The notes: a model not told the origin generated them from the sequence alone. DNA of 64,000 nucleotides from Pseudomonadota bacterium (GCA_016711215.1 JADJTL010000004.1:124001-188000); one strand, 5' to 3'; shown: positions 8,486-18,491, numbered from the stretch's first letter. Program-made: numbers and translations.

Positions 8486-9625
8486 TTGCAGCTGATGGTC
8501 GAAGCAATCGAACGCGTGCTCGCGGCGGCCGCCCGGCTCGGCGCCTCCGACGTCCACCTCAAGGTCGGCTTGCCGCCGATCTTCCGCGTCAAGGGTCACC
8601 TGCGCACGGTGCGCGACGTCCCGCCGATTTCGCGCGAGATGCTCGATTCGTTCGCCGACCACATCATGAACCCGCGGCAGAAGAAGGACTTCGAGCAGTA
8701 TCGCGAATGCGACCTGGCCTACAGCACGGACGACGGCCTGCGCTTTCGCACCAACGTCTTCACCCAGCGCGGCAACCTCGGGATGGTGCTGCGGCTGATT
8801 CCGCCGGAGGTGCCTGCCTTCGCCTCGCTACGCCTGCCGGAGGTCATCCTGCGGCTGGCCGAGGAGCCGCGCGGCCTGGTGCTCGTCACCGGTGTGACGG
8901 GCAGCGGCAAGTCGACCACCCTGGCGTCGATGATCGACCACATCAACCGCACGCGCGCCTGCCACATCGTCACGATTGAGGATCCGATCGAATACGCCTT
9001 CACCGACCGGCGCAGCGTGATCAATCAGCGCGAGCTGGGGCTCGATACCGTGACCTTCTCGCGCGCGCTGCGCGCCGCGCTGCGCCAAGATCCCGACGTG
9101 GTCCTGGTCGGGGAGATGCGCGACGTGGAGACGATCGAGATCGCCATCCTCGCCGCCGAGACGGGCCACCTGGTGCTGTCGACGCTGCACACCACAGACG
9201 CCGTCGAGACGGTGAATCGCATCACCGGGGCCTTCCCGCCGCATCAGCAGCTGCAGATGCGGCTCCAGCTCGCGGCGGTGCTCAACGGCGTCGTCTCGCA
9301 GCGCCTGCTGCCGATGGCCGATGGCCGCGGCATGGTGGCGGCGGTCGAGGTGCTGGTGAACACGGCGCGCGTGCGCGAGATGATCGAGTCACCGACGCGC
9401 ACGCCGGAGATTCACGACGCGATCATCGAGGGGCTCCACCCCTACGGCATGGTCTCCTTCGACCAGAGTCTGACCGAGCTGGTGCAGCAGAACCTCGTGA
9501 CCTACGAGGTGGCCCTTCGCCACGCGACCAACCCAGACGACTTCGCGCTGCACTTCCGCGGCATCGCAGACACCCGCAACTGGGTCGACCCCGGCGCCGG
9601 TTCCTACGGCCAAGACCCGGGCTGA
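8486..9625 (+). CDS. pilT: Type IV pilus retraction ATPase (PilT family)
   Basis: Hexameric cytoplasmic ATPase that powers pilus retraction and twitching or gliding motility; 379 residues, normal for the family. Seen: N-terminal PAS-like region with ASDVHLKVGLPPIFRVKG, Walker A GVTGSGKSTT (about 136-145), Asp box TIEDPIEYAF, Walker B-type DPDVVLVGEMRD, and His box STLHTTDAVETVNRI. The C-terminus is closer to the general PilT/PilU type than to classical PilT, with EIHDAIIEG in place of the usual AIRNLIRE, so a PilU-like paralogue is possible. Start is TTG at 8486 or ATG at 8495. No other pilus gene is in the window. Confidence 0.88.
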   Translation: MQLMVEAIERVLAAAARLGASDVHLKVGLPPIFRVKGHLRTVRDVPPISREMLDSFADHIMNPRQKKDFEQYRECDLAYSTDDGLRFRTNVFTQRGNLGMVLRLIPPEVPAFASLRLPEVILRLAEEPRGLVLVTGVTGSGKSTTLASMIDHINRTRACHIVTIEDPIEYAFTDRRSVINQRELGLDTVTFSRALRAALRQDPDVVLVGEMRDVETIEIAILAAETGHLVLSTLHTTDAVETVNRITGAFPPHQQLQMRLQLAAVLNGVVSQRLLPMADGRGMVAAVEVLVNTARVREMIESPTRTPEIHDAIIEGLHPYGMVSFDQSLTELVQQNLVTYEVALRHATNPDDFALHFRGIADTRNWVDPGAGSYGQDPG

Positions 9626-9633
9626 CGGCGCGC

Positions 9634-11268
9634 TTGAAAACCGCGGCCGCGGCGACGCCGCTTCGTCGATGGCGCGCAGCGCTGGCGCCCGCCCTGCTGG
9701 GCGTCGTCCTTGCCTACTGCAGCCTGACCGCCGCCGGAGCCGCGGCCGCGCGCAAGCCCGGCGTCGTGGTGCTGGTCTTCGACGGCAGCTCCGGCGCCCG
9801 CGCCAGCGCCGCGATCCTCCGCGCACTCGACGGCCTCCGCGTGGTCGCCGCCGCCGCCTACCGGCGTACCGCCGCACGGCTCGGCGCGGCGCAGGCGAGC
9901 CGCGTGCTCGAGGTCGATGCCATCGTCCGTGGGGCGATCGTGGTCCGCGCGGGCGAGCCCCTCTTGCTCGTCGAGTTGGTCCGCACCACGGGCGCCCATA
10001 AGACGACGCGGCTCAGCTTTCCCCTGGAGAGCGCCGCCCTAGACGCGGCGACGGCCACGCAGGTGGCGGCGCGCCTCGCGGCCGCACTGCTACAACCCGG
10101 CGCCGCCAGCGCTAGCCCGGCTCGATCGCGGGGCGCGTCGCGACGGTCGGGCGGCCGCGGCGGACGGGGCCGGCGCGGGTCCGCCGCGCCGACCGCCACG
10201 GAGGGCACCGCGTCGGGGTCGGCGGTCGAAGGCGGGCCGAGCGACGAGGGCGGCGGCTTCGACGAGGTCGGCGCGAGCGAGGGCGGCGCGGGCGATATCG
10301 CCGTCGTCGACCCGGCCGAGCGCCGCGAGGCGCTGCCGAGCTGGTCGCCGGGGAGTGCCGGACAAGGCGGTGGCGGCCCGACCAGCAACCTCGGCTACGC
10401 AGTCGGCCAGGCCCGCAGTGGCTCCAGCGCCGCAGCGAGTCCAGCCGGCGCTGGCGATCGGCGACCAGCAGCCGCCGAGGGCGAACCCGCGGGCGCAGCG
10501 GAGACCGTTTATCGCACCGTCGAGCTTGCCGCGGGGGTGCTGATGGTCGGACGCGGCTTTCGCTTCCTGCAGCCGGTCAATCCGCCGCGGCCACCCACCC
10601 TGGGAACACCCGCGCTGCTGCCCGCGCTGCACCTCAGCGCCACGCTGCAGCCCTTCGCGCCGTGGACTCAGCGACCCATTGCCGGCCTCGGGCTGACCCT
10701 GCGCTACTGGCGCGTCGTCGGCGCGAGCGCAACGCTCTCCGAGAGCCCCGACCAACCTCTCGCGCTGCTGCTGCAAACAGCAGAGGTGGGGGCACGCTAC
10801 TACTGGAGTCTGCTCGGCCGGCGTGACAGCCCCGCGGTGCTGCTGCGCACGGCCTTTGGCCACCAGACGTCCGCCACCGAGGCGCCGGCGGGCTTCGCCA
10901 ATCCGACCCAGGATCTCGCCTATACCTACCTGCGGGCGGGCGCCGGGCTGCGCTGGCCCTTTGTGGTGCGGGGGCGTTTCGAGCTCGGGGCGACGGTCGG
11001 GCTCGACTACCTCGCGGTCCTGACAGCGGGGGCGATCGAGCGGGCCAACGACAGCGGCTACGGCAATGCGGCGATCCTTGCCTTTGATGGCAGCCTGGGT
11101 ATCTTCGTCGCCTATGCTGGGGTTTTCGCGCGGATTGAGGGCTCATATCGGCGTTTCGAGCTGGCCTTCGATCGAAGCTGCTCCACGCGTCGGACCGGCT
11201 GTCGTCAGGCGGTCGGCGCGCGCGACATCTATGCTGGAGCGGCGCTAGAGCTGGGCTATGCCTTCTGA
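9634..11268 (+). CDS. Secreted protein with C-terminal outer-membrane barrel-like domain
   Basis: Unknown envelope protein, 544 residues, starting at TTG 9634, eight bases after pilT. A signal peptide of about 40 residues ends at AGAAAA. Residues about 42-160 (VVVLVFDGSSGARASAAILR ... LLLVELVRTTGAHKT) have the strand/helix pattern of the TolB/CsgG-like N-terminal domains common in myxobacterial proteins; this is a weak resemblance. A Gly/Ser-rich linker runs from about 165 to 285. The C-terminal 250 residues alternate hydrophobic strands with aromatic ends and finish in ALELGYAF, a terminal Phe typical of outer-membrane barrels. It overlaps no gene; alaS starts 37 bases downstream. Confidence 0.7.
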   Translation: MKTAAAATPLRRWRAALAPALLGVVLAYCSLTAAGAAAARKPGVVVLVFDGSSGARASAAILRALDGLRVVAAAAYRRTAARLGAAQASRVLEVDAIVRGAIVVRAGEPLLLVELVRTTGAHKTTRLSFPLESAALDAATATQVAARLAAALLQPGAASASPARSRGASRRSGGRGGRGRRGSAAPTATEGTASGSAVEGGPSDEGGGFDEVGASEGGAGDIAVVDPAERREALPSWSPGSAGQGGGGPTSNLGYAVGQARSGSSAAASPAGAGDRRPAAAEGEPAGAAETVYRTVELAAGVLMVGRGFRFLQPVNPPRPPTLGTPALLPALHLSATLQPFAPWTQRPIAGLGLTLRYWRVVGASATLSESPDQPLALLLQTAEVGARYYWSLLGRRDSPAVLLRTAFGHQTSATEAPAGFANPTQDLAYTYLRAGAGLRWPFVVRGRFELGATVGLDYLAVLTAGAIERANDSGYGNAAILAFDGSLGIFVAYAGVFARIEGSYRRFELAFDRSCSTRRTGCRQAVGARDIYAGAALELGYAF

Positions 11269-11305
11269 GCGGGAGGCAGCCTCAAACGGAGATCGTTGGT
11301 CATCC

Positions 11306-14008
11306 ATGGACTCATGCACCATTCGCAGCCGCTTCCTCGACTTCTTCGCCGGGCACGCGCATACCGTCGTGCCCAGCTCGCCGCTGGTCCCCGCGAACGA
11401 CCCGACCCTCTACTTCACCAACGCCGGGATGGTGCAGTTCAAGGACGTTTTCGTCGGCGAGCAGAGCCGCCCCTACAGCCGAGCCTGCAGCGCCCAAAAA
11501 TGCCTGCGCGTCAGCGGCAAGCACAACGATCTCGAGACGGTCGGGCGCACGCCCAAGCATCACACGCTCTTCGAGATGCTCGGCAACTTCTCCTTCGGCG
11601 ACTACTTCAAGCAAGAGGCGATCGCGCTGGCCTGGCGCTTCCTCACTGCCGAGATGGGTCTGCCCGCCGAACGGATGATCGCCACGGTCTTCTGCGGCGA
11701 GCAGGGCGTGCCGGCCGATGAGGAGGCCTTCGCGACCTGGCGCGACGCCATCGGCTTACCGGCCGAGCGGATCTTTCGCCTGGGATCGAGCGACAACTTC
11801 TGGGCGATGGGCGAGACGGGCCCCTGTGGGCCGTGCAGCGAGATCCATCTGCTCGCCGATCCGACCGTGTCGATGCGCGAGGCGCTGGCCGCCGGCGGCC
11901 CCGCCGTAGATGCGCGCTGGGTGGAGATCTGGAACCTGGTCTTCATGCAGTTCAATCGCCAGCCCGATGGCGTGCTGCAGCCCCTGGCGCGCACCGGCGT
12001 CGACACGGGCATGGGCCTGGAGCGCCTGACGGCGCTGGTCAACGGCTTCGCCTCGACCTACGACACCGACCTGCTGCGTCCGCTGATCGAGACGGTCAGC
12101 CGCCGTGCGGGCGTGCCCTATGGCGCGGCAGAAGCCACGGACATCAGCATGCGCGTCATCGCCGACCACGCACGAGCGACGGCGTGCTGCATCGCCGACG
12201 GGGTGTTTCCCGAGAAGGGCGGCCGCGAGTATGTGCTGCGCCGGATCATGCGGCGCGCGATCCGCCACGGCAAGCTGCTGGGCCTCGAGGAGCCCTTCTT
12301 CCACGAGGTCTGCGCCGCCGTCGGCGAGCGCATGGGTGACGCCTATCCCGAGCTGCGCGAGCGCGCCGAGGTCATCACCAAGGTGGTGCGCGCCGAGGAG
12401 ACAGCCTTCCGCCGCACGCTCGACCGCGGCCTGGTTCAGCTCGAGCAGGCGATCGACGCCGCCCGCGGGGCCGCGAGCACGGAGCTCCCCGTGCCCTTCG
12501 TCGGCGACCTCTACGCGACCGCGGGCTTCCCGATCGACCTCACGCGCCTGATCGCCGAAGAGGCGGGGCTTCACGTGGACGAAGCGGCGGCGCACCGCTG
12601 GGTCGCTGAGACCCACGGGGCCACCGCGAGCAAGGTCGGCGAACAAGGCATCGCCGCGATCCACAAGCAGCTCGCCGAGGCCCATGGGCCGACCGAGTTC
12701 GTCGGCTACAGCGAGGAAGCAGCCGAGGGCACGCTGCTCGCCTTGGTCTGCGCCGGCGCGCTGGTCGAGCAGGCCCGCGCTGGCGACGAGGTCGAGCTGA
12801 TCGTCGACCGCACACCCTGCTATGGGCGCTCCGGCGGCCAGGTCGGCGACAGCGGCACGGCCCAGAGCGCAGGGGCGCGACTGGAGCTGCTCGAGACGAC
12901 CAAGCCCGACGGCGCGCTGATCGTTCACCGCGCCCGCCTGCTCAGCGGCAGCCTGCAGCGTGGCGAACGCCTGATGCTCGTCGTCGACGGCCCGCGGCGC
13001 CAGGCGATCCGCCTCAACCACAGCGCTACGCACCTGCTGCACCATGCGCTCCGCGAGGTGCTCGGCACCCACGTCGCGCAGAAGGGGTCCGAGGTCACGC
13101 CCGCCCACCTGCGCTTCGACTTCAGCCACTTCGAGGCCATGACGCCCGCGCAGCTGCGACAGGTCGAGGCGTTGGTCAATGCCGAGATCCGACGCAACGT
13201 CGCCAGTCGCACGGAGCTGAGCAGCTACGAGCAGGCACGGCAGGCCGGGGCGATGGCGCTCTTCGGCGAGAAGTACGGCGAGCAGGTGCGCGTGGTGCAT
13301 ATCGGCAGCGCCTCGACCGAGCTCTGCGGCGGCACCCACGTCGCGCGCGCGGGCGACCTGGGACACTTCCGCATCCTCAGCGAGGAAGCGCTGGCGCTCG
13401 GGGTGCGACGCATTGTCGCGCTGACGGGTGAGGGCGCGTTGGCGCTCGACCAGCGCTTCGAGGATCAGCTACGCGGCGTGGCGCGCCTGCTGAAGGCAGC
13501 CCCGGACGAGGTCGCGGAGCGGACCGAGCGCCTGCTCGGACAGCCCAGCTCCAGGAGCGCGGAGATCGCGCGGCTTCGGCGCCAGCTCGCGACGGGCGGC
13601 GGCGGCAGTGATCCGCTGCAGCGGGTGCGCACCGTCGCCGGCGTGCGCTTGCTCGCGCTGCGCACCGAGTCCGGTGACCCAAAGACGCTGCGTGACGTCG
13701 GCGACGCCCTGCGCAACCGCCTCGGCGAGGGCGTGCTGGTCCTCGGCGCCGAGCACGAAGGCAAGGCCACCCTGCTGGTGATGGTCAGCCCTGCGCTCAA
13801 GGATCGAGTGCATGCGGGCAAGCTGGTCGGCGCGCTGGCGCTCTTGGTCGGCGGCCGCGGAGGTGGGCGGCCGGACATGGCGCAGGCCGGCGGCCCCGAG
13901 CTCGCGCGCCTCGATGAGGCGCTGGAACGCAGCGAGGAGCTCCTCTCCGCGCTGCTCGCCGGCACGCAGAGCGGCAGCGCGGCCGGGTCAGGGGTGGCGA
14001 CGCCATGA
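11306..14008 (+). CDS. alaS: Alanyl-tRNA synthetase
   Basis: Class II aminoacyl-tRNA synthetase that charges tRNA-Ala; 900 residues, a little longer than the usual 870-880. Seen: N-terminal catalytic core (SSPLVPANDPTLYFTNAGM, KCLRVSGKHNDLETVG, MLGNFSFGDYFK, GMGLERL) and the editing-domain zinc/active-site motifs HSATHLLHHAL and STELCGGTHVA. The C-terminal oligomerisation/C-Ala region ends with GGGRPDMAQAGG, all diagnostic of AlaRS. I chose the ATG at 11306; the frame extends to 11258 but would overlap the upstream gene. Its stop overlaps the start of 14005-14883 by four bases, so that unknown gene is probably co-translated. Confidence 0.97.
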   Translation: MDSCTIRSRFLDFFAGHAHTVVPSSPLVPANDPTLYFTNAGMVQFKDVFVGEQSRPYSRACSAQKCLRVSGKHNDLETVGRTPKHHTLFEMLGNFSFGDYFKQEAIALAWRFLTAEMGLPAERMIATVFCGEQGVPADEEAFATWRDAIGLPAERIFRLGSSDNFWAMGETGPCGPCSEIHLLADPTVSMREALAAGGPAVDARWVEIWNLVFMQFNRQPDGVLQPLARTGVDTGMGLERLTALVNGFASTYDTDLLRPLIETVSRRAGVPYGAAEATDISMRVIADHARATACCIADGVFPEKGGREYVLRRIMRRAIRHGKLLGLEEPFFHEVCAAVGERMGDAYPELRERAEVITKVVRAEETAFRRTLDRGLVQLEQAIDAARGAASTELPVPFVGDLYATAGFPIDLTRLIAEEAGLHVDEAAAHRWVAETHGATASKVGEQGIAAIHKQLAEAHGPTEFVGYSEEAAEGTLLALVCAGALVEQARAGDEVELIVDRTPCYGRSGGQVGDSGTAQSAGARLELLETTKPDGALIVHRARLLSGSLQRGERLMLVVDGPRRQAIRLNHSATHLLHHALREVLGTHVAQKGSEVTPAHLRFDFSHFEAMTPAQLRQVEALVNAEIRRNVASRTELSSYEQARQAGAMALFGEKYGEQVRVVHIGSASTELCGGTHVARAGDLGHFRILSEEALALGVRRIVALTGEGALALDQRFEDQLRGVARLLKAAPDEVAERTERLLGQPSSRSAEIARLRRQLATGGGGSDPLQRVRTVAGVRLLALRTESGDPKTLRDVGDALRNRLGEGVLVLGAEHEGKATLLVMVSPALKDRVHAGKLVGALALLVGGRGGGRPDMAQAGGPELARLDEALERSEELLSALLAGTQSGSAAGSGVATP

Positions 14009-14883
14009 GCGAGGCCGGGCTCGCGGGAACGCGCCAAACCGTCGACGCAGCGCTGCTCGACGCCGATCGTGAGCTGCAGCGGCTGATCGCCTCGACGGGC
14101 CTCGATGAGGCCGCCCTCGCCAGCGCTTTGGCGCGAGCACGCGAGCGCGCCCGGAGCACCGCCCCACTGGACCATCCGCTCCCTGAGCTCGGCCTCACGA
14201 CCGAGCTCGAGGGTGAGCCAAGCGTCGGCGTGGCCTTGCGCGAGGCGCTACGCCAGCAACGGCTGGCGCTGCTCAAGCGTCACGCCGTACGCCACGCGCC
14301 AGCGCCGCCTCCACCACCGCCGCTCGGGGCCACCAGCACCGATCCAGTCGTCGCCGCCCTGGCCCAGGCCGCGCAGAAGGTCACGCGCGTGCACTCTGGC
14401 GAGGCCGTCGCCAGCGGCTTCGACCTCAGCGATGCCTCCGCGGCCGCGGGCGTAGCCAATCCGACGATCGAGGGGATCCCCGAGGAGGTCTTTGCCGATA
14501 CGGGCGAGTTCCGCGACGTCGCGTCGGCCACCGCCGCCCCGGCGCCGGCGCCGAACTCCGCCGAGCCGCCGCCGCCGACCTTGGTTGACGCGCTCTCGGA
14601 GGATACCGATCTCAATGGCTTCGAGCTCGACGAGACGATCGAACCCGATGGCTTCGACGATCCGCCGCACGCCGCCGAGGGGACACCGATCATGACCTCG
14701 GCCACGCCGACCGCCTCCGCACGCGACGCTCGCAGCCTCGACGAGGTCCTCGGCGGAGGCAGTGTCGCTGCGGCCCCACAGCCGCCGCCCGCCCCCGCCC
14801 AAGGCTCGACGCCCCCGCCAACGCGGGTCAAGAGCGGTCTCTTTCGGCGCATCTTCGGCAAGGACCCCAAGGACGGGAGCTAG
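14005..14883 (+). CDS. Hypothetical acidic, largely disordered protein coupled to alaS
   Basis: No family recognised; 292 residues. The N-terminal 95 residues are predicted helical, with repeated Leu/Ala/Arg (DRELQRLIASTGLDEAALAS). The rest is Pro/Ala/Asp/Thr-rich and acidic with two similar short blocks (GFDLSD..., GFELDETIEPDGFDD), probably disordered, ending in a short basic tail FRRIFGKDPKD. No signal peptide or membrane segment. It starts inside the last codons of alaS (ATGA overlap) and is the last gene before a gene-poor stretch. A role related to AlaRS is only suggested by position. Confidence 0.65.
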   Translation: MSEAGLAGTRQTVDAALLDADRELQRLIASTGLDEAALASALARARERARSTAPLDHPLPELGLTTELEGEPSVGVALREALRQQRLALLKRHAVRHAPAPPPPPPLGATSTDPVVAALAQAAQKVTRVHSGEAVASGFDLSDASAAAGVANPTIEGIPEEVFADTGEFRDVASATAAPAPAPNSAEPPPPTLVDALSEDTDLNGFELDETIEPDGFDDPPHAAEGTPIMTSATPTASARDARSLDEVLGGGSVAAAPQPPPAPAQGSTPPPTRVKSGLFRRIFGKDPKDGS

Positions 14884-15377
14884 TGCGAGCAGGGCCCCCC
14901 GAGGCGCGCGCCGGCGCCGCGCTCCGAGGGAGCACAAGGGGCGTGCGGCCCGGGCGGTCGAGCGGCGCGGGCAGCGCTTCCGGTTCACTACGGATCTTCG
15001 GAAGATAGCAGGAGTGATTCGCCGCGACAGTCGAAAGGTGGCAACTCGCACATGGGCGACCGTGCTTTGATTTCGGAGCCAATTGAGGTCCCAATCCCCT
15101 CGAATGGACCTGCCAATCCCTGAATCGCTCGTGGCATACATTTTGCTTTTTGATTCGCCGAAGAGCTTACTCCTCCTGCCGTAGTCCAAGGGTGCAGCAC
15201 TGACTGACTGTGGCCGCGCAGGCAAAGGGGCGACCTGGCCGATATGGTGTCGAGCTTTCTCATGATCCGCTGTGTGCGTGGACCCGCCGATTGGGAAGCA
15301 CCATGGCTCGTCGCGCCTAGAACCGAGCAACAAGCCAAGTCCGGGGGACACCTCGCGCCTTTCTTGGACGGCAGCGT
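14884..15377. other. Gene-free stretch, left end of accessory region
   Basis: About 0.5 kb after the alaS operon with no convincing reading frame on either strand. Base composition drops noticeably around 15,050-15,240 compared with the flanks, including an A/T-rich patch near 15,130-15,170. No tRNA, attachment-site repeat or terminator was recognised. Confidence 0.5.
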
Positions 15378-15947
15378 GGGACGAAGAAGACGTTTCGGGC
15401 CTGCGAGCGGGAGCTGGGTCGCGTGATGCGCGGGATCGAGTACCAGACCGAGGTGGTGCTGCAGCACGGTCGAGCCGAGAAGATCCGCGGTCTCGCCGGC
15501 TACCGCGAAGTCGGTGCCAGGACCGTCACCCTCTCTTCGGCGCCAGAAGACCCGAGCAGCAGAGATCTGGGCGAGCGCTGCCCGCAGCGCCTGGATACCG
15601 TCAGGTATGCGCGTGCGGAGTGCGAACAGAAGGCGCTCACCGAGGAGCGGCACGCCGGGGTCGCCCCCGTCAAAGCGGTGCGCCCCGACCTCGAACGGGA
15701 GGCGTTGGCCGACGGCGCCGAGAATCACGGGCGCTACTTCGACGGTCCCAGATTGGTCAACACGACTCAGATCGTCGACCATGGTCACGCCGCCCAGCGC
15801 TGGCGGGCCGGGCCTGTGGCCTGCTATGGCGACACCGTCGACGGGCGTGCCCAATGCAAGCGACCTCGTATCATCCTGCGCGAGAAGGCCGGCGGGGTGA
15901 ACGCGGTCATTGCCGAGTTCCGCCGACTGAATCGAATGCCTCGCCAA
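15378..15947 (-). pseudogene. Possible remnant of a retropepsin-like aspartyl protease
   Basis: The minus frame open from 15947 to 14988 looks coding-like between about 15,870 and 15,400. Two segments, DPGVPLLGERLLFALRTRIP and ETADLLGSTVLQHHLGLVLD, recall the GLLGxxxLxxFxxxxD signature at the end of retropepsin-like repeats. However, no catalytic D-[ST]-G is present, no good start codon is seen upstream, and the downstream extension (15,375-14,988) looks non-coding. It reads as a decayed fragment. The family call is weak inference; it could be a shadow frame of nothing at all. Confidence 0.3.
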
Positions 15948-16824
15948 CGGCAGTGCTCAGTCCGACGCAAGCTCCTGACGAGAGAGCGCAACTGCTTTTG
16001 CAAGCAACAAGAGCGCATGGACTACGCGCGCCGCGAAGCGAGCGCCACCTAACCGCAGCGGTGTAATCGAATCGGCGTGCAAAGCCCTCGCCTCACAGTA
16101 TCTCAACCTCGCTCGAACGAACTGGATCGACGGCAAGCAGCGGGTCCTCACTGTTTTCGCAGCCTCCAACGAGGCCACCGCGAGGACCGCAGCTAGGCGC
16201 TCCTCGCCGGCTGATTTCGACGCAAGGTCGCCGTGCCGAAAGCAGTTCAACCCGAGCTGCTCGACTGCGCTGCGCGAGCGACGCACTCCCTATGACCACA
16301 CAAACGGGACAAGACGAGCGACGGCAATCCAATCGCGCGCTCTTCCGCAATCTGCGCGACCGTGGCGTTTCGTTTCATGCGTCCATGAGCGACGGGAGAG
16401 GGGGCGATGTCTTGGCGAGTAGAGCAACCAAGCTGACGATGTTCTTGGCAGGCATCTTGGCCATCCCTCGCCTTGCACTCGGAGCCCCCGAGTCACGCAC
16501 AGGTAGGCAGGACAACGGCCGCAGCGCTTCACCACCTTTGATACGCACCCAACGGGGGGGTGATAGGGCCGGCCTTCCTGAGACGGCCGCCAACCAGCGG
16601 CGCCAAGGGCTGCTATTACGGTCACCTTGCACGCCAGCCAAACCGAGCCGGCTTCACTCGAAGCTAGAGGTCGGCGGGGGTACGCCAGCGATCCCCGCAG
16701 CGACCTTGGCCGCGGAGTTGAGCTCGGGCCTTACGGTTCGCTTCAAGCAGCGGATCGTCGACGCATTCGATGTCAATCATCGCAATCATCCTTACCCGGC
16801 GTTCCCCTCTGTGCCAACGTTGGC
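15948..16824. other. Gene-poor stretch left of the insertion sequence
   Basis: No gene can be supported here. A plus frame opens at 16,292 and contains a signal-peptide-like piece (KLTMFLAGILAIPRLALGAP) around 16,425-16,485, but it continues straight through the left end of the insertion sequence. If it was ever a gene, it is cut by the element. Minus frames at 15,957-16,286 and 16,093-16,350 have no recognisable motif. Confidence 0.4.
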
Positions 16825-16832
16825 TGAGACAG
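16825..16832. repeat. Left terminal inverted repeat of the IS
   Basis: TGAGACAG, inverted copy of the motif at 18506-18513. Only the first 8 bases match exactly; the following bases match at scattered positions. Confidence 0.55.
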
Positions 16833-16881
16833 CCGCTCCTCGATATCTTTGTACTGACGGCGGAGAAACGGTGTCCCCAGC

Positions 16882-17349
16882 GTGCCCAAGCCATCCCCAA
16901 TACCAGGTCGAGAGGTCGCCGCCGAGAGCGACGGCAGGCGGCGTGAGCCGGGCGTAGCAAGCTCGCCGCATGAGGCCGTGGCGCCGGGCGCGCGACGGCA
17001 GTTCTCTGCAGCCGAGAAGCTGCGGCTAGTGAAGGCGGCCGACGTGGCCCTCGCGAGCGGCGAGCGCGGCGCGCTGCAGGCGATGATGCGCAAGGAGGGC
17101 ATCTACAGCTCCCACCTCGCGACGTGGCGGCGGCAGCTCGGCGTGGGTGGCGAGGCCGGCCTGGCCTCGCGCAAGCCGGGCCGCAAGCCGAAGCTCGACG
17201 CCAAGGACCGCGCGCTGCTCGCCGCCACCAAGGAGGTCGACAAGCTCAAGCGCAAGCTCCGGGTGGCCAACGCGCTCATCGACCTCCAAAAAAAAGCACA
17301 CGAGCTACTGGGCCTGACGCTTCCCGAGCCGCCCGAGGACGAGACCTGA
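16882..17349 (+). CDS. IS3-like transposase OrfA (helix-turn-helix protein)
   Basis: DNA-binding accessory protein of the insertion sequence, 155 residues. Seen: a transposase helix-turn-helix region at about residues 38-85 (FSAAEKLRLVKAADVALASG ... YSSHLATWRRQLG), a basic stretch, and a heptad-like helix at about 110-140 (LLAATKEVDKLKRKLRVANA), probably a dimerising leucine zipper. The stop codon overlaps the orfB start (TGATG), which implies translational coupling rather than the frameshift used by classical IS3 members. The first 30 residues are low in character and translation may begin further in. Confidence 0.85.
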   Translation: MPKPSPIPGREVAAESDGRRREPGVASSPHEAVAPGARRQFSAAEKLRLVKAADVALASGERGALQAMMRKEGIYSSHLATWRRQLGVGGEAGLASRKPGRKPKLDAKDRALLAATKEVDKLKRKLRVANALIDLQKKAHELLGLTLPEPPEDET

Positions 17350-18491
17350 TGCGGCTCGTCGAGCAACGCGAGGCCGGTGTGCCGGTCAGCGCGGCGTGCG
17401 CCGCGTTGGCCGTGGGCCGAGCGTCGCTGTATCGGTGGCGTCGCCCAGCACCACCCCCATCGCTGCCGGGCGTCCGCGTGCGTACCCCAAGCCCGCGCCG
17501 GCTCGACGACGCCGAGCGGCAAGCTATCCTCGATGCGCTCCACAGCGCCGAGTTCGCCGACCAGCCGCCGACGGAGGTGTACGCGACTCTGCTCGGGCGC
17601 GGCATCTACCTCGGGTCCATCCGCACGATCTATCGCGTGCTCGCCGCGGCTGGTGAGACCAAAGAGCGCCGCAATCAGCGGGCGCCGCAGCAGCACGCGA
17701 TGCCGTCGTTGACCGCGACGGCGCCCAATCAGGTCTGGACGTGGGACATTACAAAGCTCGCGACGACGCAGAAGGGCGTGTTCTTGATGGCGTACGTCAT
17801 CATCGACCTCTTCAGCCGGTTCGTCGTCGGTTGGATGGTCGCGACCAAGGAGTGCAAGCACCTCGCAGCCCAGCTCTTCGCCGAGACCATCGCGCGCCAC
17901 GGCGTCGAGCCCGGCCTGCAGGTCCACGCCGACCGCGGGTCGGCGATGAAGAGCGACACCCTCGCGCAGTTGCTCGACTCGCTCAGCGCCTCGCGCAGCT
18001 TCAGCCGCCCTCGCGTGTCCAACGACAACCCGTACAGCGAGGCGCAGTTCAAAACCATGAAGTACCAGCCCGACTATCCCGGCTGCTTCGGCTCGGTGCT
18101 CCACGGCCGTGCCTGGCTCGGCGACTTCCTCGGCTGGCACAACGACGACCATCACCACGCGGGCCTCGCCCTGTTCACCCCGGCCGATGTCTTCTACGGC
18201 CGCGTCGCCGAGGTCGCCGCGACGCGCCAGGTCGCGCTCGACGCCGCGTACCGCACCCATCCTGAGCGCTTCCCCAACGGTGCGCCGCGCGTGCGGCTGC
18301 CGCCTGCCGCAGTGCACATCAACCCCATCGTCATCGAGGCCGTCGATATCGCCGCGCTGGCCATCGACAGCGCACCGGACCCGGTCACCGACGACTACGG
18401 TCCTGCGCCACCAAACCCAACTGCCACCGACATGCCGATGCCGACCGGGCCGACCTACGGGCGACCGGCCGCGGTGGCTATCGCTACATAG
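17349..18491 (+). CDS. IS3-like transposase OrfB (DDE integrase-core)
   Basis: Catalytic transposase, 380 residues. An N-terminal helix-turn-helix (SAACAALAVGRASLYRWRRP) precedes an rve integrase core. The catalytic triad is visible: D133 in WTWDITKL, D195 in VHADRGSAM and E231 in NDNPYSEAQFK, with the 35-residue D-E spacing of IS3/retroviral integrases. The C-terminal 80 residues after FTPADVFYG are Pro-rich and unusual but contain no interruption. The start is ATG 17349, overlapping the orfA stop. Nothing suggests inactivation. Confidence 0.93.
   Translation: MRLVEQREAGVPVSAACAALAVGRASLYRWRRPAPPPSLPGVRVRTPSPRRLDDAERQAILDALHSAEFADQPPTEVYATLLGRGIYLGSIRTIYRVLAAAGETKERRNQRAPQQHAMPSLTATAPNQVWTWDITKLATTQKGVFLMAYVIIDLFSRFVVGWMVATKECKHLAAQLFAETIARHGVEPGLQVHADRGSAMKSDTLAQLLDSLSASRSFSRPRVSNDNPYSEAQFKTMKYQPDYPGCFGSVLHGRAWLGDFLGWHNDDHHHAGLALFTPADVFYGRVAEVAATRQVALDAAYRTHPERFPNGAPRVRLPPAAVHINPIVIEAVDIAALAIDSAPDPVTDDYGPAPPNPTATDMPMPTGPTYGRPAAVAIAT

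Noticed and set aside
8468..8486. Sigma-54 promoter ahead of pilT
   Set aside because: GG-N10-GC spacing is present but the TTGC of the -12 element does not align.
11756..13366. Long open frame antisense to alaS
   Set aside because: Runs opposite a certain gene, with the composition typical of antisense shadows in GC-rich DNA and no motif.
16292..16957. A gene running into the IS
   Set aside because: No family, ambiguous composition, and the frame passes through the IS end; described only as a gene-poor stretch.
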